From NCBI RefSeq assembly GCF_030848805.1, contig NC_092358.1, positions 27,137,720 to 27,201,719 on the forward strand: DNA of 64,000 bases. The letters are read 5' to 3'. This DNA comes from Temnothorax longispinosus (taxonomy: Eukaryota; Arthropoda; Insecta; Hymenoptera; Formicidae). Every line of letters starts with the position of its first letter. Position 1 is the first letter of the stretch. Below the pieces are notes generated by a model. That model was not told where the DNA came from. It ran no database searches and was given only the letters and a program-made list of their open reading frames with translations. Shown one piece after another: positions 11,301 through 25,800 of this stretch. The translations under genes were made by a program, and so were the position numbers.

Positions 11301-13100
11301 CTTCGACGCTCTCCGCACGGTAGCTTCTTTTTTCGAGAGAATGCAAACAAATTTTATGGGCGCAGCGCGTCGGTATTGGGATGAGTAACGCGCTGGTTAA
11401 CGTTGGTCTCACGACGCTTCTTCTTGCTGACTTCATTCGACTCGTTGAAGACGTGACTTTTTGAAGCGCGTTTCAATCATGACAAAAAACCTTGAATTTC
11501 ATAATTATCCAATTGGTGATAGACATAGATATTCTGATACTTGTCACAGCTTTATCTAATTTGGTAAATGTTTCTTGTTGTTCAATTGTTTTATTTATCA
11601 AACATTGAATTTCTATCTAAATTCTGAGATTCGTTATTTTAATATAAGGCTTGTAAATATAATTATATGTTGAGATATAGATAACTGAATTTTACGCTAA
11701 ATGTAACCATATAGATAAAAATCTAACAAATTTGCAATTGCAAAAGATAGAATTATAAATTTCCAATAGTTTTGAACGTCTCGTCTCCATCGCTACCCTA
11801 AGATCTTTTCCTTCTATTTCAGCCTTGTTCTTTCCTCATCTCCTTGTTCCATCCTTCCTCCGTTCCAGGTATCATTGGCTCTCTATTTTTTGGACTTTTT
11901 GCGCAATTAACCACTCCGACTGTTTCATTGGCCCCGCACTGAATTTGCGATCTTTAGTGTGCAACGCATTCTGTAGAATTCATCGAATTTGCATCGGAGC
12001 AAGATACGAGATCTACCTGGTACGATGTTTAAAATACACGCGTTTGATTTTCGATGCCGAGAGTCTTGGCTGATTGCGGCCATCGCTTCATTAACCGACC
12101 GTTCAAGTAATCGACGCGATCATACCGCGTTTTAATCGCGACACATCGCCACTGCTCTTACGTAAAATAAAATATTATATTTTTACCTTCGTTTTTTACA
12201 TATCGTAAAGAAAATATTTATATGAATTGCGGTTGATTTTAAATTGGCTGATAAATCTAGTTAAAAAAATATTTGATGACTTTAGGATATTTGATATAAA
12301 TTAATCTATATATATTACTTTCAGAATTCAGAATTATCTTTATTATTAATCGCGCTAAGAAAACATCTCTCTTATTCGTAGATCTTCGAACGAGAAAATA
12401 CAGATAAATCAATTTTTTGTCATTTCTTGTATCGCTCTATTTTGTTTTATCTTGAAAAAGAAGTAACGTGCATGCTCGCGATCTTTAGCATCGATCGAAG
12501 AATAGAGAGTCGATATGCCGCGAGGTCTTCCGTATATATCGAAGATCGAGACAAAAGTTTGCCAGGTACATGGGGAGACAGGCGGCAACAATGCGGAGGC
12601 CCCCCGTGCTTTAGACTTTAATATATTGCCACTGGTTGCAAGATGGGAAAAGTATTGGACCTTGTTAGGCCTCCCTGTATAAGGGCCTGATCTCGGCCTT
12701 ACCTCCCTTTATACTTTCTTGAGCTTGAAGAATTTTAATACAAAAAAATTAATTTTAAATCTTGTAAGTGAAAAAACAAGATAAGATAATACAATATTTA
12801 TTAAACCCAAGAGATGTTTTTATTTTCTAATAATTATAATATTTATTTTATATCATATTTATTACTCATATGAAAAAATAGACATATTTGACATATTTTT
12901 CTAGATACGAAACTTTCCGATTCTCTCTTATGAAATATTACTTGACTTTTGTAAGTTATTTTACATTTTATTTAAACGCATTCTAATATTTTAGTCGTCT
13001 ATTCTCGTATCAACTAATGAACTATAGCCTTATTTATAATAAATTATTGTTTTTTGAAATATGTTCTTTTAACCATAAATCATTCTTAACAAATTGAGAA
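5390..13100. other. Upstream desert, segment 1
   Basis: No coding exon was recognised. GC/CpG-richer blocks, possible control elements, lie at 5390-6150, 6480-6830, 7200-7500, 7860-8240, 8940-9220, 9840-9990, 10950-11110 and 11870-12130. The block at 10950-11110 contains two TAATTAA-type homeodomain cores. The sequence 11105-11290 is a pyrimidine-rich run. AT-rich filler lies between. Confidence 0.55.
7860..8240. promoter_or_regulatory. GC-rich CpG island
   Basis: This is the most GC- and CpG-rich block of the upstream desert. It contains an AT-rich core (near 7945-8050, with CCGCCATTAAACTGAA) flanked by G- and C-rich runs. Overlapping open frames here reflect base composition. A promoter or conserved element is possible; no gene is recognised next to it. 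Confidence 0.3.
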
Positions 13101-13129
13101 GCTAGCAATTCTCTAATCATACGTCTTCG

Positions 13130-13620
13130 TCATCGTGGAAGCCAATCGCTCGCCGTTCGCAATATATTAATCTTTATGAGGCACGCGTAGGATTTACGTG
13201 GGCTTTAGTCCCGGAGCCAATCAAAATCCGCGTAATCTTTAGTCGACCGAATGCAGCAGCGCAACACACGATAAATAAACTAATAAAGCGTCGGTCTTTC
13301 GAACCCCATGGATACCCGAAGGGCGACACCCTGCTTTTTAATAAGCCACTCGCCCCCGCGAAAAAAAGCACCCTACCAAAGAGCCGCTACGATGGGAAAT
13401 GCACATAGTATGATAGAGATCACCGCGTGTAATCTGGCCATAATGACATTACCCGATTTACATATGGTGGGCGCAGATCATGAATTTATTGCCACCCGTT
13501 AATGTGCGTTACTGTGCATGCGAGGGATAATGGCGTAATATGTGTGTTGTCGGTTACATCTACACGACGGCTCGTGTCGGACGGTTCGATTATTAATATC
13601 CGTGGACACTAGGAGGAATG
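13130..13620. promoter_or_regulatory. Candidate upstream enhancer with a Twist-type E-box
   Basis: This is a sharply bounded GC-richer block in AT-rich flanks. It contains CATATG at 13461-13466, the preferred Twist E-box, plus AATTTATTGCC and CCATAATGACATT homeodomain-like stretches. Twist activates tin in flies. The distance to tin is 23 kb, so assignment to tin is only an inference. Confidence 0.28.
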
Positions 13621-16600
13621 GAGCCGAGAATGCGGGAATATATTACGTGATAATGAGGCGTGCTTAATTTTGATGTAAAATTTACCTTAAGAACAGTTAA
13701 TATCCGCGTTAAGGCGAATGTGTACGTGCTGAGAATTTATGTGAATCCAATGGCCTGTAAATTCAACGAGTATCTAACGTCTTATTATACATTTAGGATT
13801 CGATAATATTGCTATTGTCAAGTCATTTAAGTTGCTAAAAAATTGATCTTGTTATTTTCGTGTATGTGTAAAAAAAGTTTGACTTTCCACAAAAACTTGA
13901 TGCTTCTTTCTTATAAAAATCAATTTTTTAATCTTCTCAATACGTAATAACTTCTTTCTATAATCTTTCTTACAATTTCGAATTTTCTTGGAACAGAATT
14001 TTTACGTATTAATTGATAAAACAACACTTGAAAAATATATATATTTAAATATTGTTGTGATGAAATATTATTATTAGACAGATTATGGGATATTCTGTAA
14101 AATTATTACAATTTAGCTACTTGATAGCATTATTTTAAACCAACAAAGTTGATAAACAGATATAGGTTTAATTCATATTTGTCAGGCCCGTTATATTTTG
14201 TTTTATGTAGTCTCTGTAATTTCCCACGAAATAATGATCAATCTTTCTTTCGCGAATTTACGTATGATTTTTTGCTGCACCGATTTCCTTGCAGTCATTA
14301 ATTATTTTTACTGTGCGAAAGGTAAACACACGAGAAGCAAAGAGCTTATTTTTATGGAAAAGCAGCAAACGTCGGCTCGCACGATCTGATGTTTTGATCA
14401 TGTTTACCAGAGGTTTAACTAGCCAGATTATCTTCCGAGACCACTTTAAATCCTCGGGTGGGAATGTAGCTGGTGATCCCTTGCACGAGGGGGAACGTGC
14501 AAGCATATGCCAGAAGAATAACGGCGAGCCATAGAAAAATAGCGTACGTCGCAGCATCACATCGAGGGTGTGTTAGGGGACAATCGCTCTCTACGGGCCT
14601 CCAATTGACTACTATTGTTATACGTATACTGCCTGCGGTATTTTTGACGCGAGCTGCGAGTCGAGTGATGGGTATCACGTGCCACGTGCACACTGTCATT
14701 CGAGTAATCATGAAAGAAAAAATTATGAATAAAGGTCTCGACTTGTATAACGTTGTAATACTAAAATCGTTTGTCTTTCGTAAAAATTGTTATATTATGC
14801 GCAAGTTTTTTTTAATACCGATTTTGCAAAATTTCTGCTACGAAGTAATTTAAAGATATACGTTGAGAAAAATATTTTGTGTGTTCTATACAAGTCCATG
14901 GACAATTTTACAAATGTTCTCATTAGCCGCTACGAGAATATCCCAATTACAGTTCCCTAAATGCTACTGATTGGTTTCAGTTACGCAAGCATATATATAT
15001 ATTGTACAAGAGTATTAAATTTAACTAGATATCCGTTTTTAATGATCAACGTAATATATACATTCTGTATCAGGTAGTCAGTTTCTAAATAAATTTCAGG
15101 TTGATAAATCTTGTTATCGACAAAATGGAATAATGAATCAAACACAGTAAATGCAATAATTTTAATAGACTTTACAATGTTACGCATCTATCTTTGTCTT
15201 GTATGCTCTTTGTCGATGAAAAATCTATTTATTTAATTAATATCAAATTTTTATTTTAGAATGATAAATGATTAAAATATTAATACTATATTAATACGAT
15301 GCGTTATCAACACAATCTATTATCATTAAAAACATTCCTTTATCTCTCCGCATTATTATTGTTCACATATTGTTCTGCGTTCTTCTCAGCAGCGTTAATT
15401 CTTCCCTGTTTTTCATTCGTCAAATGCAACGAGAAAATACTTCTAGAGAGAAACTCAAGAGCGCGATAAGTGCTATTACTTAATGTTTTTATAAGGAGAA
15501 AAAGAGAGAGAAGAGATGAAAAGTATGTTTCACGTATTTCTTCTTACATTGATTTTTTGTTTCCGCTTGTCGGATGAAGTCAATCGAAGTGTCACGTGTA
15601 CGAACCCTCGATAACTACTTAACGTGTCGTTAATTATCACGGGCAATACACAGCGTCATGCCGCGAACGAGATTGGCGCGACGCCACTTTCTTCATTATA
15701 TCAATATTCTGTGAAACATATTAAAATATTTTTTACGCGATATATACTCCCCCTCCCCCTCTCTCTTTCTCTCTCTTTCGCTCTTTCGGCAAATATAATA
15801 ATTTATCCGCAAAAAAAATTGCACGGTAAAGAGTTAATAACGTAAGAAGGCTCGCACAACGCACAAAGCCTGTCCCAAAAGTGCAAAGTAAGAGTGACTC
15901 GTTGATGCTCTCTTCTCGTCGGGCGAGGGGCTGGCGAGTCCGTCGTGGTGAGAGGAGGGTGATATTGGGGGGGAGTCGAAGATACAGGTGAGGCTAATGC
16001 GGAGGAATAAGAGAGAAAACAAAAGGGCGAACCGAGACGAGACCGTGGAGCCGGCATGCGCGCCCGTACTAATTACGAGGAGCATTGGCGTGGACCCTTC
16101 GAGAAAATTAAGTAGGCTTAATTAAACCGGGGCCAACAATATATATTTAAATTGGCCAGAACGTCTCTTCAATTTCTTCTCCCTTAATCTCGCGTTACCT
16201 TAACAAGCGTGATGTGTAACCGTATTGCGTTGTGCTAAGTGGTCCTCTCATTACTTTCCGTTTCGCTCTAACCGACGATTCGATCGTCAAACTCTGCCGA
16301 CTCGAAATCTTACTTTACTCCAGGATTGAAAGGTTTAAGATAACAACATATTCCAAATAGGGGGAATCCGAATTAATACGTTATGAAATAATGATGCAAG
16401 CATGCCTTTAGCATATTCGGCATCGGATCTGCATGTTTTAGGTATCTTGCTGTACTCAAAAAACACGCTTCTTTTCTTAATATGGATGTAGCTCGAAAGT
16501 TCCGTCGAAAAGTATTATCAACTTAAATTCGAACGAAAACGTGAAATTGGTACCTAATCTTTGGACCACTATTTTTTGCATTTAATCGTCAGACTTCTTT

Positions 16601-19600
16601 TTTAACTGTATCAGGAGCAATCAAACTCTTTGAGAAAAAGTAAGAATTCTAATGATATCAAAATTCTGAAAATAAGATGTCATTTTATCGAAGTTATTTA
16701 ATGCAACGTGTTTTACGTTGCATCCTGTTCATCGGGATCAAATTTTAATATATTTAATCTATACGTATTTAAATCTACGCGTGGATGTTGCATCAAATAC
16801 GCATTGTATTGTTCAATTCTTGGGAAAGAAAAGCAAACCGCATTTTAAATTATATTACTTCATAGATCTTTAATAATTGCTCTGCTTGCGCCGCATTATC
16901 TTAAACGTCTAATTGCCCGCTCTAAGATATCTTAATACGCATGTCGGGTAGATGTATATGATATGATAGTTGAGTTTTTAACGCACTGAGCGGACAAGCA
17001 CGATCGCGCATTGGCCAATTTATTCCTCGCACCTATAATTTTGCTGTTTTAATGAACGTTTTACCGCAGACGTACGGCGCCACGGAAATCTAGAGCTTTT
17101 ATGGCTTTTTAATTATTGCACATCCGACGATCGTAAATCGATCGACATAAGATCTTAATTAACCACGTTAGATTTACTAATCGTCAAGCTAATGGGCCGA
17201 TTAAGTCGCGCAAAGCCGACAATTTTCATCTGGTGTTCGCTGTCGAGAAGTTGCATCGCGTGTCTCTTGCGTTCATTAAAATACCCCAAAATGTGCTTTG
17301 GCTTTTTTACTATTTCATTTGGAAATAAAGGATAAAAACATATGTATATGTAATATATGAGAGAGAAACGCATATACTATTTCATTTTAATCAATATTTT
17401 AATCGATAATAAGTAGACAAAGTCAAATTTTCTTATAATTAACAGAATCGTAGTTCATATTATTTCTTGATTTTTTATTATATACAATATGATAAGTTAT
17501 CTATACTTTATGCAAAATTCTATTGTCTGATACCATAATATGTGCGTGTTGCATTCTCGTTGAAATCTATACAAAACAGACTTTAGTCCTCAAGTGGTAT
17601 CTCCTGTATCATTAACAAGAAAAACAAAGGGTGGCTGCGAGCGCGCAAATGCCTCCGGAGGCGGCTTCGTGTAAAGTCCAGCTAATAGAGTCATCCTGAG
17701 CGTAGTCGCCATCAGAAGTATCGAGAGACCGCCACAAATCATAAGATTAGAATTTTAAATTCGGCGCGGACTCTAGGCTACGCTCCGCCACGTGGTCGGA
17801 TCCGACGTTGAATTCCCTCGAAATCTCGATTCACGATCTACCTTTGCGACCTCTCACATGGCAATGCAAGGGCTTGCCGAATAAAATGGGACGGTGAGGC
17901 CGGGATTTGAATAACTACCATTGTACAGACTGCGACGTAAACTCGCCGACGCTATGCGGCGGATATTTTGTATACCGTACATGTTTTATAAAACAAGCGT
18001 TTTTAAACAAACAGACGTATGGAGAGTATCGTGCTTATGCAACGACGATAATCTCGTTACTAAAACTTGATTAATTGTTTTTTATTTTAACTGATTTTTT
18101 CCGTTAATAGCGACACTCAACAAGATAGAATCGGCCGTGTTACGTGTTATAAAATGTAGAATAAAATATGAGGATATCGGTATAGAAAATATTAAAAATC
18201 AATAATTTCTTCAATAATTTTCTTTCTGCGTTTGCCTTATCTGTTTTTATAAATTCATATTTAAAAGATTGAAATATATACATGCGTCTATTAGACGTAA
18301 ATTAATCAAAGCTTAAATTTTTGATACGTTAAATTTAGCAAATTAAGACGCACCTGCCACGTAGTGCTTGAATTGTCATTATCCTTTCGCATGATTACGA
18401 TATTAACGGCGATCTATCATCGGGGCAATCCAACGAGCTTAACCGGATGGTTAGTGCGTGTAACGACGGCGGAACCCACGCGTCCAATCAACGTATTTCT
18501 TCGTCGTAGGTAGCACGGTTCCCGAGCAATCCTGCAAGGAGAGTAAAGAAAAGCCTAATCAGCATGCGGCCCGTCCAGCCAATTAGAAATACTCTGTTTT
18601 ACCAACTGTCACCGAGGATCGCGTATTGAGTTGTATTGGCCGAGTTATGTTCGCTTCGTTAGCCGGCAATCCTCTCCGGCCACCGTGGGGCCCTGCCGCC
18701 TCCTCGTTCGTCGTTCGTTCCCCGCTTACTCCGGTATACGCGCATACACACGGCTGTGCCCCTCGCGTTCGTATACGTACGAGAGCCGCGTGAACGCACC
18801 GGGGCACACACATCGTTCTACAGGCTCCTCGTGGCTACACGACGGACTCACCTCTGTATGGGCCGGTGCTTGATTTACGGCCGACGAGTCAGCGGACTTC
18901 TCTCGGTAGTAAGAGAGACTGCTAATAGTCCCTCCATGGCCTGTGCGCCTACCTCGCAAATATTCCGCTCTCTAATTGGAATTGATTAGGAGGGCCCCGG
19001 CGCGTCGCTCCGCGGAATAAAGACGGAATTGCTGGCCGGCCAACCATTGACTTCCGCGCGTTCTTCGTCGCTCTCTTTTCACCGATCGCGCTCGCTCGTC
19101 TTACCCCCCACCATACCCTTTATGGTCCACGACTTCGTCCACCGTCCTTCTTTCTGTATCTCCAAAGAATCAAGATAATTGACCGTAGGTATAACGTTCG
19201 AAGATCGTTACTGTATCCTTGTCGTCACAGAGAAAAAAAGAGGAAGGAGATCACTTAGAATGGTACGCGATTACTCAACTTCTCTTCCGCGGGATATGCT
19301 GACAGAACTCTCAATTCCGTTATCAAAATAGGCAGTAGTGAATATATCAAGCTATAAATCGTAAAACTTTTGTATTAAAATATGAGAATACTTCATACTG
19401 GATAACATATGTAATTCCCAATTATGTAAGACAATGTCTAGTACATAAGAACATCTTTAAACAACTTTTTTTTTCTATATTTTGATCTTTTTACCGATGC
19501 ATAATTTGCTTTATCGAGCATTCAAATCTTGATACACGTATTACTTCTTTGATATTGATGAATATTCGGATACTGCAGATTTAGCGAGAAGACTCTCCTC

Positions 19601-21940
19601 GTTATAAGAAGGAACTGATGTTTGAGAGCGGAGAAATATGCAAATGATTACGTTCACGTCTGATCAAGGCACTTTTAGCGAAAGGAAGCCTCCGAGATGC
19701 GTACGTTCTCTAGCTCGCCCCCTGCTTCTCTCCCGTTGTCTCTCTTTCTCTCTCTTCAATTCTCCTTGCATAGCAGCTTGGGTTTTGCCCGGGGACGAGG
19801 CTTCCTTCATTTTATTTTCGCGTCCGAGACGGGCTCGTTTGCTATCTCAGTTCAACGCTAACGAGCCTGTTAGCAGCAATTATTCTAATTAATATCTCCC
19901 CCATTGGTGGGCGACGAGAAGAGGGTCTCCACCCTATCCCGCGGTCACTCCCGAGGCTCTCTTCTCTCTGGCCGGCTCGTCCCGGGCCTCGTTTCGCGTG
20001 GATGGTGAGCGTGGAGGGTGAGAGATGCGTGCGTGGGCACGCGAGAGCGACCAAGAGAGCGAGAGAGTCTATCGGCGGACTTTACGACGCTTCTCGTGTG
20101 GTTTTTGCGTCTGCCGCGTGATTGGCTATTACCGTCTCTTCCTCTTCGGTTATATACCGCGCCGCAGCTCGCCACGCAGGATTGAGTCTTCTTCGCTTTT
20201 CCCTCCTTTTGTCTCTTCCTTCCGCGGCGCCTCCGAGCGGCGAAAAGGAGCCTAAGATGCTGCGCCCAGTTTACAGTGGGATAGAAAGAAGAGGGGGCGG
20301 GGAGGGTGGAGGCGAGGAAAGAAGCCCTTCCGGGCCTTACCTCTAATTGTATTTGCTTTCGCGTTTAAGACTTTTTAAGCGGACACGTACCCCGTGCCAA
20401 AGAAAGGGGAAGAAGAGACAGGCCCGATCATTATGCCAGCGGTCGCAGGTTTAACAGCGAGAGCGCCCCAAGCGCCCATCTTATTCCGTCTTGTTCCATT
20501 CGTCGCGCATGCTACTTTTAGATCGTTCTCACGAGATGATACTTAACCTTCACGTAATTACGCTCGGCACCGATGAAACACGTCAAATTATTGTTGCATC
20601 CCGCGAAGAGCCAATGGAACGGACGCGAATCAACTTTGGCTACGCCAATGGCCCTTTCTCTGTCTCTCTTTCGAGTTCTTCCGTTCGTGAAGCTACATGG
20701 ACTTTAACAGGAGCCCAATTGCATCGTCGGATTTGCGAGCGATACGTCTGGCACGCTCGAACCAATCCGATTGAAGCTAATTTGAAATTTTAAAGCCGTT
20801 CGGGGCATCCTCGAGGGTCGTTGAAAACAAAACAGGAAGGAGCGAGCAACATCGCGAATGGTATGGAGGAAACGAAAGCGAGAACGAGCGTCGCCGAGGA
20901 TTCGAGGAAGAAGGAGAAGGAAGGAGGAAGAAGAAGAGAACATACGAAGGATAAGAAGAGGAGAGTGGACGGGAATGAGTGCAGGTCTCGCGATACAGAA
21001 AGACAAGAAAGATAGGAAGGGAGAGAGGACTATGAATCTGAGAGGTAGAGTGAATTATCGTGATATTTAAATTAACAAATGACATTCTGCATTACCATAG
21101 CCTGTTCGCGGATTTAGTATAGTAGCGACCTTGAATTCTTTGGTCGTTGCCGAGAAACAAAGACATCTAACGCTCCATTGATCTATCGACCGATGAATCT
21201 AGTGACTCTTTTCAGATTTCAAAAATAATATGGAATAATACAGATACACGGGAAAAATTTTCGTCTTTTATTGAATGGTATCAATAAAATAATCATTTTG
21301 ACTAATTTCTGTTCCTCTATCTTTTTCTTTACCGTTTATTATGTACAGTTTAACGCTTGACTTCATATATGTACGATAATCATCAGAAATAAATGATGAG
21401 CATAGAATAAGTAGAAGAAGAGAGAAAAAGAAAGAGGAATTTACCGCTTGGAGAAAGTTGCGATGAAACGCGAATAGGATGAAGAATCGCGAGAACAGAA
21501 AGAAAATAATAGCCAGCGCGCGCATTGCCGATGAAAGAAAGGGATACAAAAAAGATCTACGTCCCAGGACTATGAACGCGAGAAAGAACGAACGAGGAGA
21601 ACACGGGAGCCAAGCGAACGGGAAGACTCGACGAGACCGAGACAACGGAATATAAGGACACAGAAGGAAGGGAGTCTCTCAGCGAGCGAACAGTGGTGGC
21701 TACGTTGCACGGTGTATACCGAAGCCTGGAGATCTGGCGACTTAGATAGCAGGGTGATCTGTGAGGCCCGGTGTGTGGTACCCCTTTCGCGAAGCGTTCT
21801 GCACGCTTTTGCGAAGAGGGCTGCGCGATCGGGCGAAGCAGAGCGCGGCCAAGGGGGACGCGACGAGAGGAAGAAGAGCGGCGGGAAGGAGGTGACGAGG
21901 AGAGAGGGCAGCGTGTTCCTCGTGGACCCTCCAAGGAGGC
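13620..21940. other. Upstream desert, segment 2
   Basis: No coding exon was recognised. GC-richer blocks lie at 14440-14700, 15840-16130, 16900-17280, 17590-17960, 18340-19150 and 19640-20360. Pyrimidine runs occur at 15748-15787 and around 20770-21010 (purine-rich on the plus strand). A perfect 12-bp palindrome GCCTCCGGAGGC lies at 17651-17662. Open frames here lack domains and many rely on low-complexity sequence. Confidence 0.55.
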
Positions 21941-21947
21941 CTCTCGA

Positions 21948-22860
21948 GGAGAACTCAGGATTGAGACGTCGTGGCCTCTTTGTACCGCGCCGTGATGCTT
22001 TCGGAGCATCGTATTTACGAGTAACGCCATGTAACCGTGCGCCTGCGAGCGTATTTTCCTTTCTCCTCTCTGTGCCTCTCGTTTCCACACCGTGATAACT
22101 CTCTTCGTCGATTCCTCTTCCCGATTCCGCGCGAGAAGAGAGATAGAGAGAGAAAGAGCCAGGGCTCGCCCCTGCACGCCCGGAACGCATTTGAATTCGA
22201 AGAAAAGGTATGGTCGGCAGGACGACCAACACTGGCTTAGTTTATTCTAGAGAGGAAATCGGGAGATTGATTCTCTGTGCAAGGAGGATATATCGGAGGT
22301 AGTCGATAAATGCCGACGACGCACCGAGCCGCCATAGAAAAAGGCCTCTTCCATAACAATAAGCTAATAGCAGCATTTACCTCTATTTTTATTTAGTCGT
22401 CAAAATTTTGCTTAAAATATATATATCAGAAATTCTAGAATTCTTTGGAGAGAATCAGAACTCTATATCCATTATATCTCTTTAAATTTATCGGTAGCAA
22501 AATTCTAAAAATAGACTGATTTTAGATAGATTCAGAAAGATAGGCTTTATAATTGCTTAACGTCTATTGGCGCTTTGCAAATATGGAAAATGATAGAAAC
22601 GTCATTTAATCTTTTGTCACGATAAAAATCTTCATGTAGCCTTCGCGGATGTTCCGAGAAGGAGAACTGGGATTGAGACATCGTGGTCGGTTGTAACGGC
22701 CATGATGCTCTCAGAGAATCGTATTTACGATCAGCTCTACGTACACTCACGAACCTTCTGCCTTCTCTTTCCTCTTTCCGATACGCGACTTGGCTCGATC
22801 CCGACTACGTCGCATTTGAATTCGAAGAAAAAGTACAATCAGTGACGAGAGTGCTGTGGC
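21948..22860. repeat. Diverged direct repeat, copies about 21948-22230 and 22660-22860
   Basis: The two copies share, in order, GGAGAACT..GGATTGAGAC, TCGTGG, the TGATGCT..CAGAG/GGAGC..TCGTATTTACGA block, a CT-rich middle and CGCATTTGAATTCGAAGAAAA. Copy 1 is longer because of extra CT/GA-rich sequence. No frame is conserved between the copies, so this is an old duplication or a low-copy repeat rather than a gene pair. Confidence 0.7.
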
Positions 22861-25800
22861 TCGTTCTATCGTAATGAAGAAGTAGAAACGTAGACTTGAC
22901 AGATAAGTGTTTTTAGTTTCCATCAGGTTTAAAAAATAAAAGTATTCTTTTACATTTTCTGTAAGATTTATACTTTTTGACCTAGGAAGCATAAATGATG
23001 ATTACGAATTTTTCAAAAAATTTTGTTAATTTGAAGCAATCTATATGTATGTATCGATCCGTCTTTCTTCTTGATCAGGAGAAATTACGATTTATACATT
23101 TATAGGTAACGAAAAATATTAATATTTTAAATGGAAAATCTAAAACCATGTAAAAGCTAACGGTATTTGAATGAGGATGACGAATTCTCGATCGTAAGTT
23201 GCTCGTCGACGAAATTGCAAGAAACCGGAGACGTCGTGATGTTGTCATCGCTGTTGACTGCACCTTGAGGGCGCACATAAAGACGATTTAGTACTGCAGA
23301 TTAACGCACGTTCGCGGGATTCTATGATTAGAAACAGGCCACGCCCCACGTCGGCTGTCGTATTCTGAATTTGTTGTATGATTTCCGAGTTTTCTCGCTC
23401 GTATTTACGAATCGATCGGAGACGCACGTATATTTTTAGTTATCTATAGAAATTCAAAGCCAGTATTTTGCATATATAATGTCTGTAATCTCGCTCGTGA
23501 TTATAACTGACCTTATTAAAACAGACTTTCTCTCAATCTAATTTGAAATATTTTTTTTTAATATATGATTTTGAACTCGTATCTCTTCATGCGGAAGATT
23601 TTTATCTCTGTTCTTTCTGTCTCATTTAATTGCTAATTGAACCGATCGCGTGACTATCGTCACAATAATAGGCATAAACTTTATTCCTCGTCGGTACGGG
23701 CGTACTGAAAGTGTTGAAAAGGCCTTTTATCATCAGCGACTATAAGCTGGCATCGTGAACTCGTCTAATCTATTGGCTCCGAGGGATTAATTACTCCTAC
23801 GTAAGTCCATACCGTCGCGGATGATCGGCTCGAGGGTGGCCCGTGCACGAACAAATCGCGCTCTCATCTTCGATATCTCAGCCAGATTGGTCGGGCGGCC
23901 GCCTTTGACGCAGATGACTGGCTCTAATCCGCTAAGTTAGACAAACAAATGACAATGGAGATCGATTATCTAGCCATCGACAGAGATTGAGACGAGGGAG
24001 AACTCTCGAAAAAGAATGGGAGAGATAATATACAGAGAGATTTGCCCGTTTCGCTCGTATTGTCGATATAACGCGTGCGTTATCGTAACGGACTCGGCAG
24101 GTGGACGCGATGACATCGAATAACCATACTAATTGGTATTAATCTAGAGGCTAATTATTCTTTGTGTGACAGGAGAGAGTGCTTTAGGCGCTCATCTAAA
24201 ATTTTAACGATCCATAACGAAATTCTGCTTCGATATGTTTGGAAACATATTGATATATTAAAGATCGAGTATACTGAAAATATAAAATTGTACGTACAGA
24301 ATTGAAGATCATATTAGATATCGTCTTAAACGGAAAAGTTAGTTTTACAATCGTGACTGTTATAATTGTTACAATTTGATCCACCTATAATAACAACGTT
24401 AAATATATGAAGCGATCCATAAAACTTTCGACCGTAACGGTCACTGCTTCGAGAACCATACGCACATTAAATTTGATGTTTCTCAGAGATTCCAGCATGA
24501 ATTCTTCCTAAAGGAGTAAACTCTCACAGAGATATATATCTCGAAGATGCTATAAACCATCATATAGAACGTCGCATTGCTGTTATAGGCTCACGATCCT
24601 CTCACGAATGATACCTGTATTTCTTCCACCGGCATAGATAGCAAAGGAAATTATTTTAACGATGACAAACGACTCCGCGTCGGTTACTAATCCGCTGAAA
24701 TCTCTGAGGAAAGTTTAATTTTTCCGCCACACCCCCCAGTGCGAGATAGAAAACACAAATTACTCCGGTTCGAAATATACGTCGTTGGCTCGTCGGGAGT
24801 GGAAGGTAGGTCAGATCCGAGTTAAAAAGCGATTTTTCTTCCAAAGGGTGGCTGATCTATTGTAAGCTAGGTTCCTCCCTTCTTCACCTCTTACCTGTTC
24901 GATGATTCCGCGTAGGAGCGAACTGATCCGTCGCGTCGCGAGCGGTCATCTGGAAAATTTCTCAACCGACTCCCACGTGGAGAAATGTTCTGTATATGAT
25001 TTTATTAAGCCCTCGTCGACGTCCCGTCCCGATCTAGAATTTCTCAGGATCCTCAGGCTTTAGTGCGCTGTTTCGGCCATCTTGACAAGACACAAAGCGA
25101 TCTCGGACAAGCAGAGCGAAGTTATGTCATCGTGGCGCGGCGAGTCTCGTCGAAGGGACTCACCTGCGTCTTGTATTCATCGGTAACCTCTTAATCGACC
25201 GTAAAAAAGCTACTCAAAGCGCTCAAAGGAGAGTCACTTGAGTGTCATAAAGGCGCTTATGTTCGCACCACTGTGACGTTTAGCTCCAATTTTCTTTGGC
25301 TACAATAGTAACTCCAAGAGCGAATGTGATCCCGGCAAAACTCAGATCAATATGACACCTGCTCGCACTCAAATCGAAAGCGTCGAAAATAAATGGCACG
25401 CAAATTTGTAGAGAAATAAAGAGTTTGAAGTAATAAAATACGCGCTAATCTATGAAATAAGTAAGTACTGCTGAGAATACATTTTTTAATCTTATTTTTT
25501 ATATGATGTTTTTAAAAATAAAAGAATTAACTAGGCAATTAAGATGTTAAATAAATACGAAAAGGTATTGCATATTCTTCTAAAATATTCATTTAATAAT
25601 CTCTTTAACGTTGCACGTTTTTGAATAATTACCAAAATTTACATATTTAGATATTAAAATACATTAACTGAATTTTATATTTATTGAATCTTATCAGCTA
25701 TAAGAAACCTAGGGAAGGGAATACTAAAAAATTGATAATAAAATATATAAAATGAAAAATAAAGGGCTCTTTCTGCAATAATATTGAAAGGCAACTTTCT

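Noticed and set aside
21557..22232. Two overlapping 206- and 220-codon minus-strand frames
   Set aside because: Simultaneous open frames in a CT/GA-rich stretch are a composition effect; sequence is Ser/Arg/Leu low complexity.
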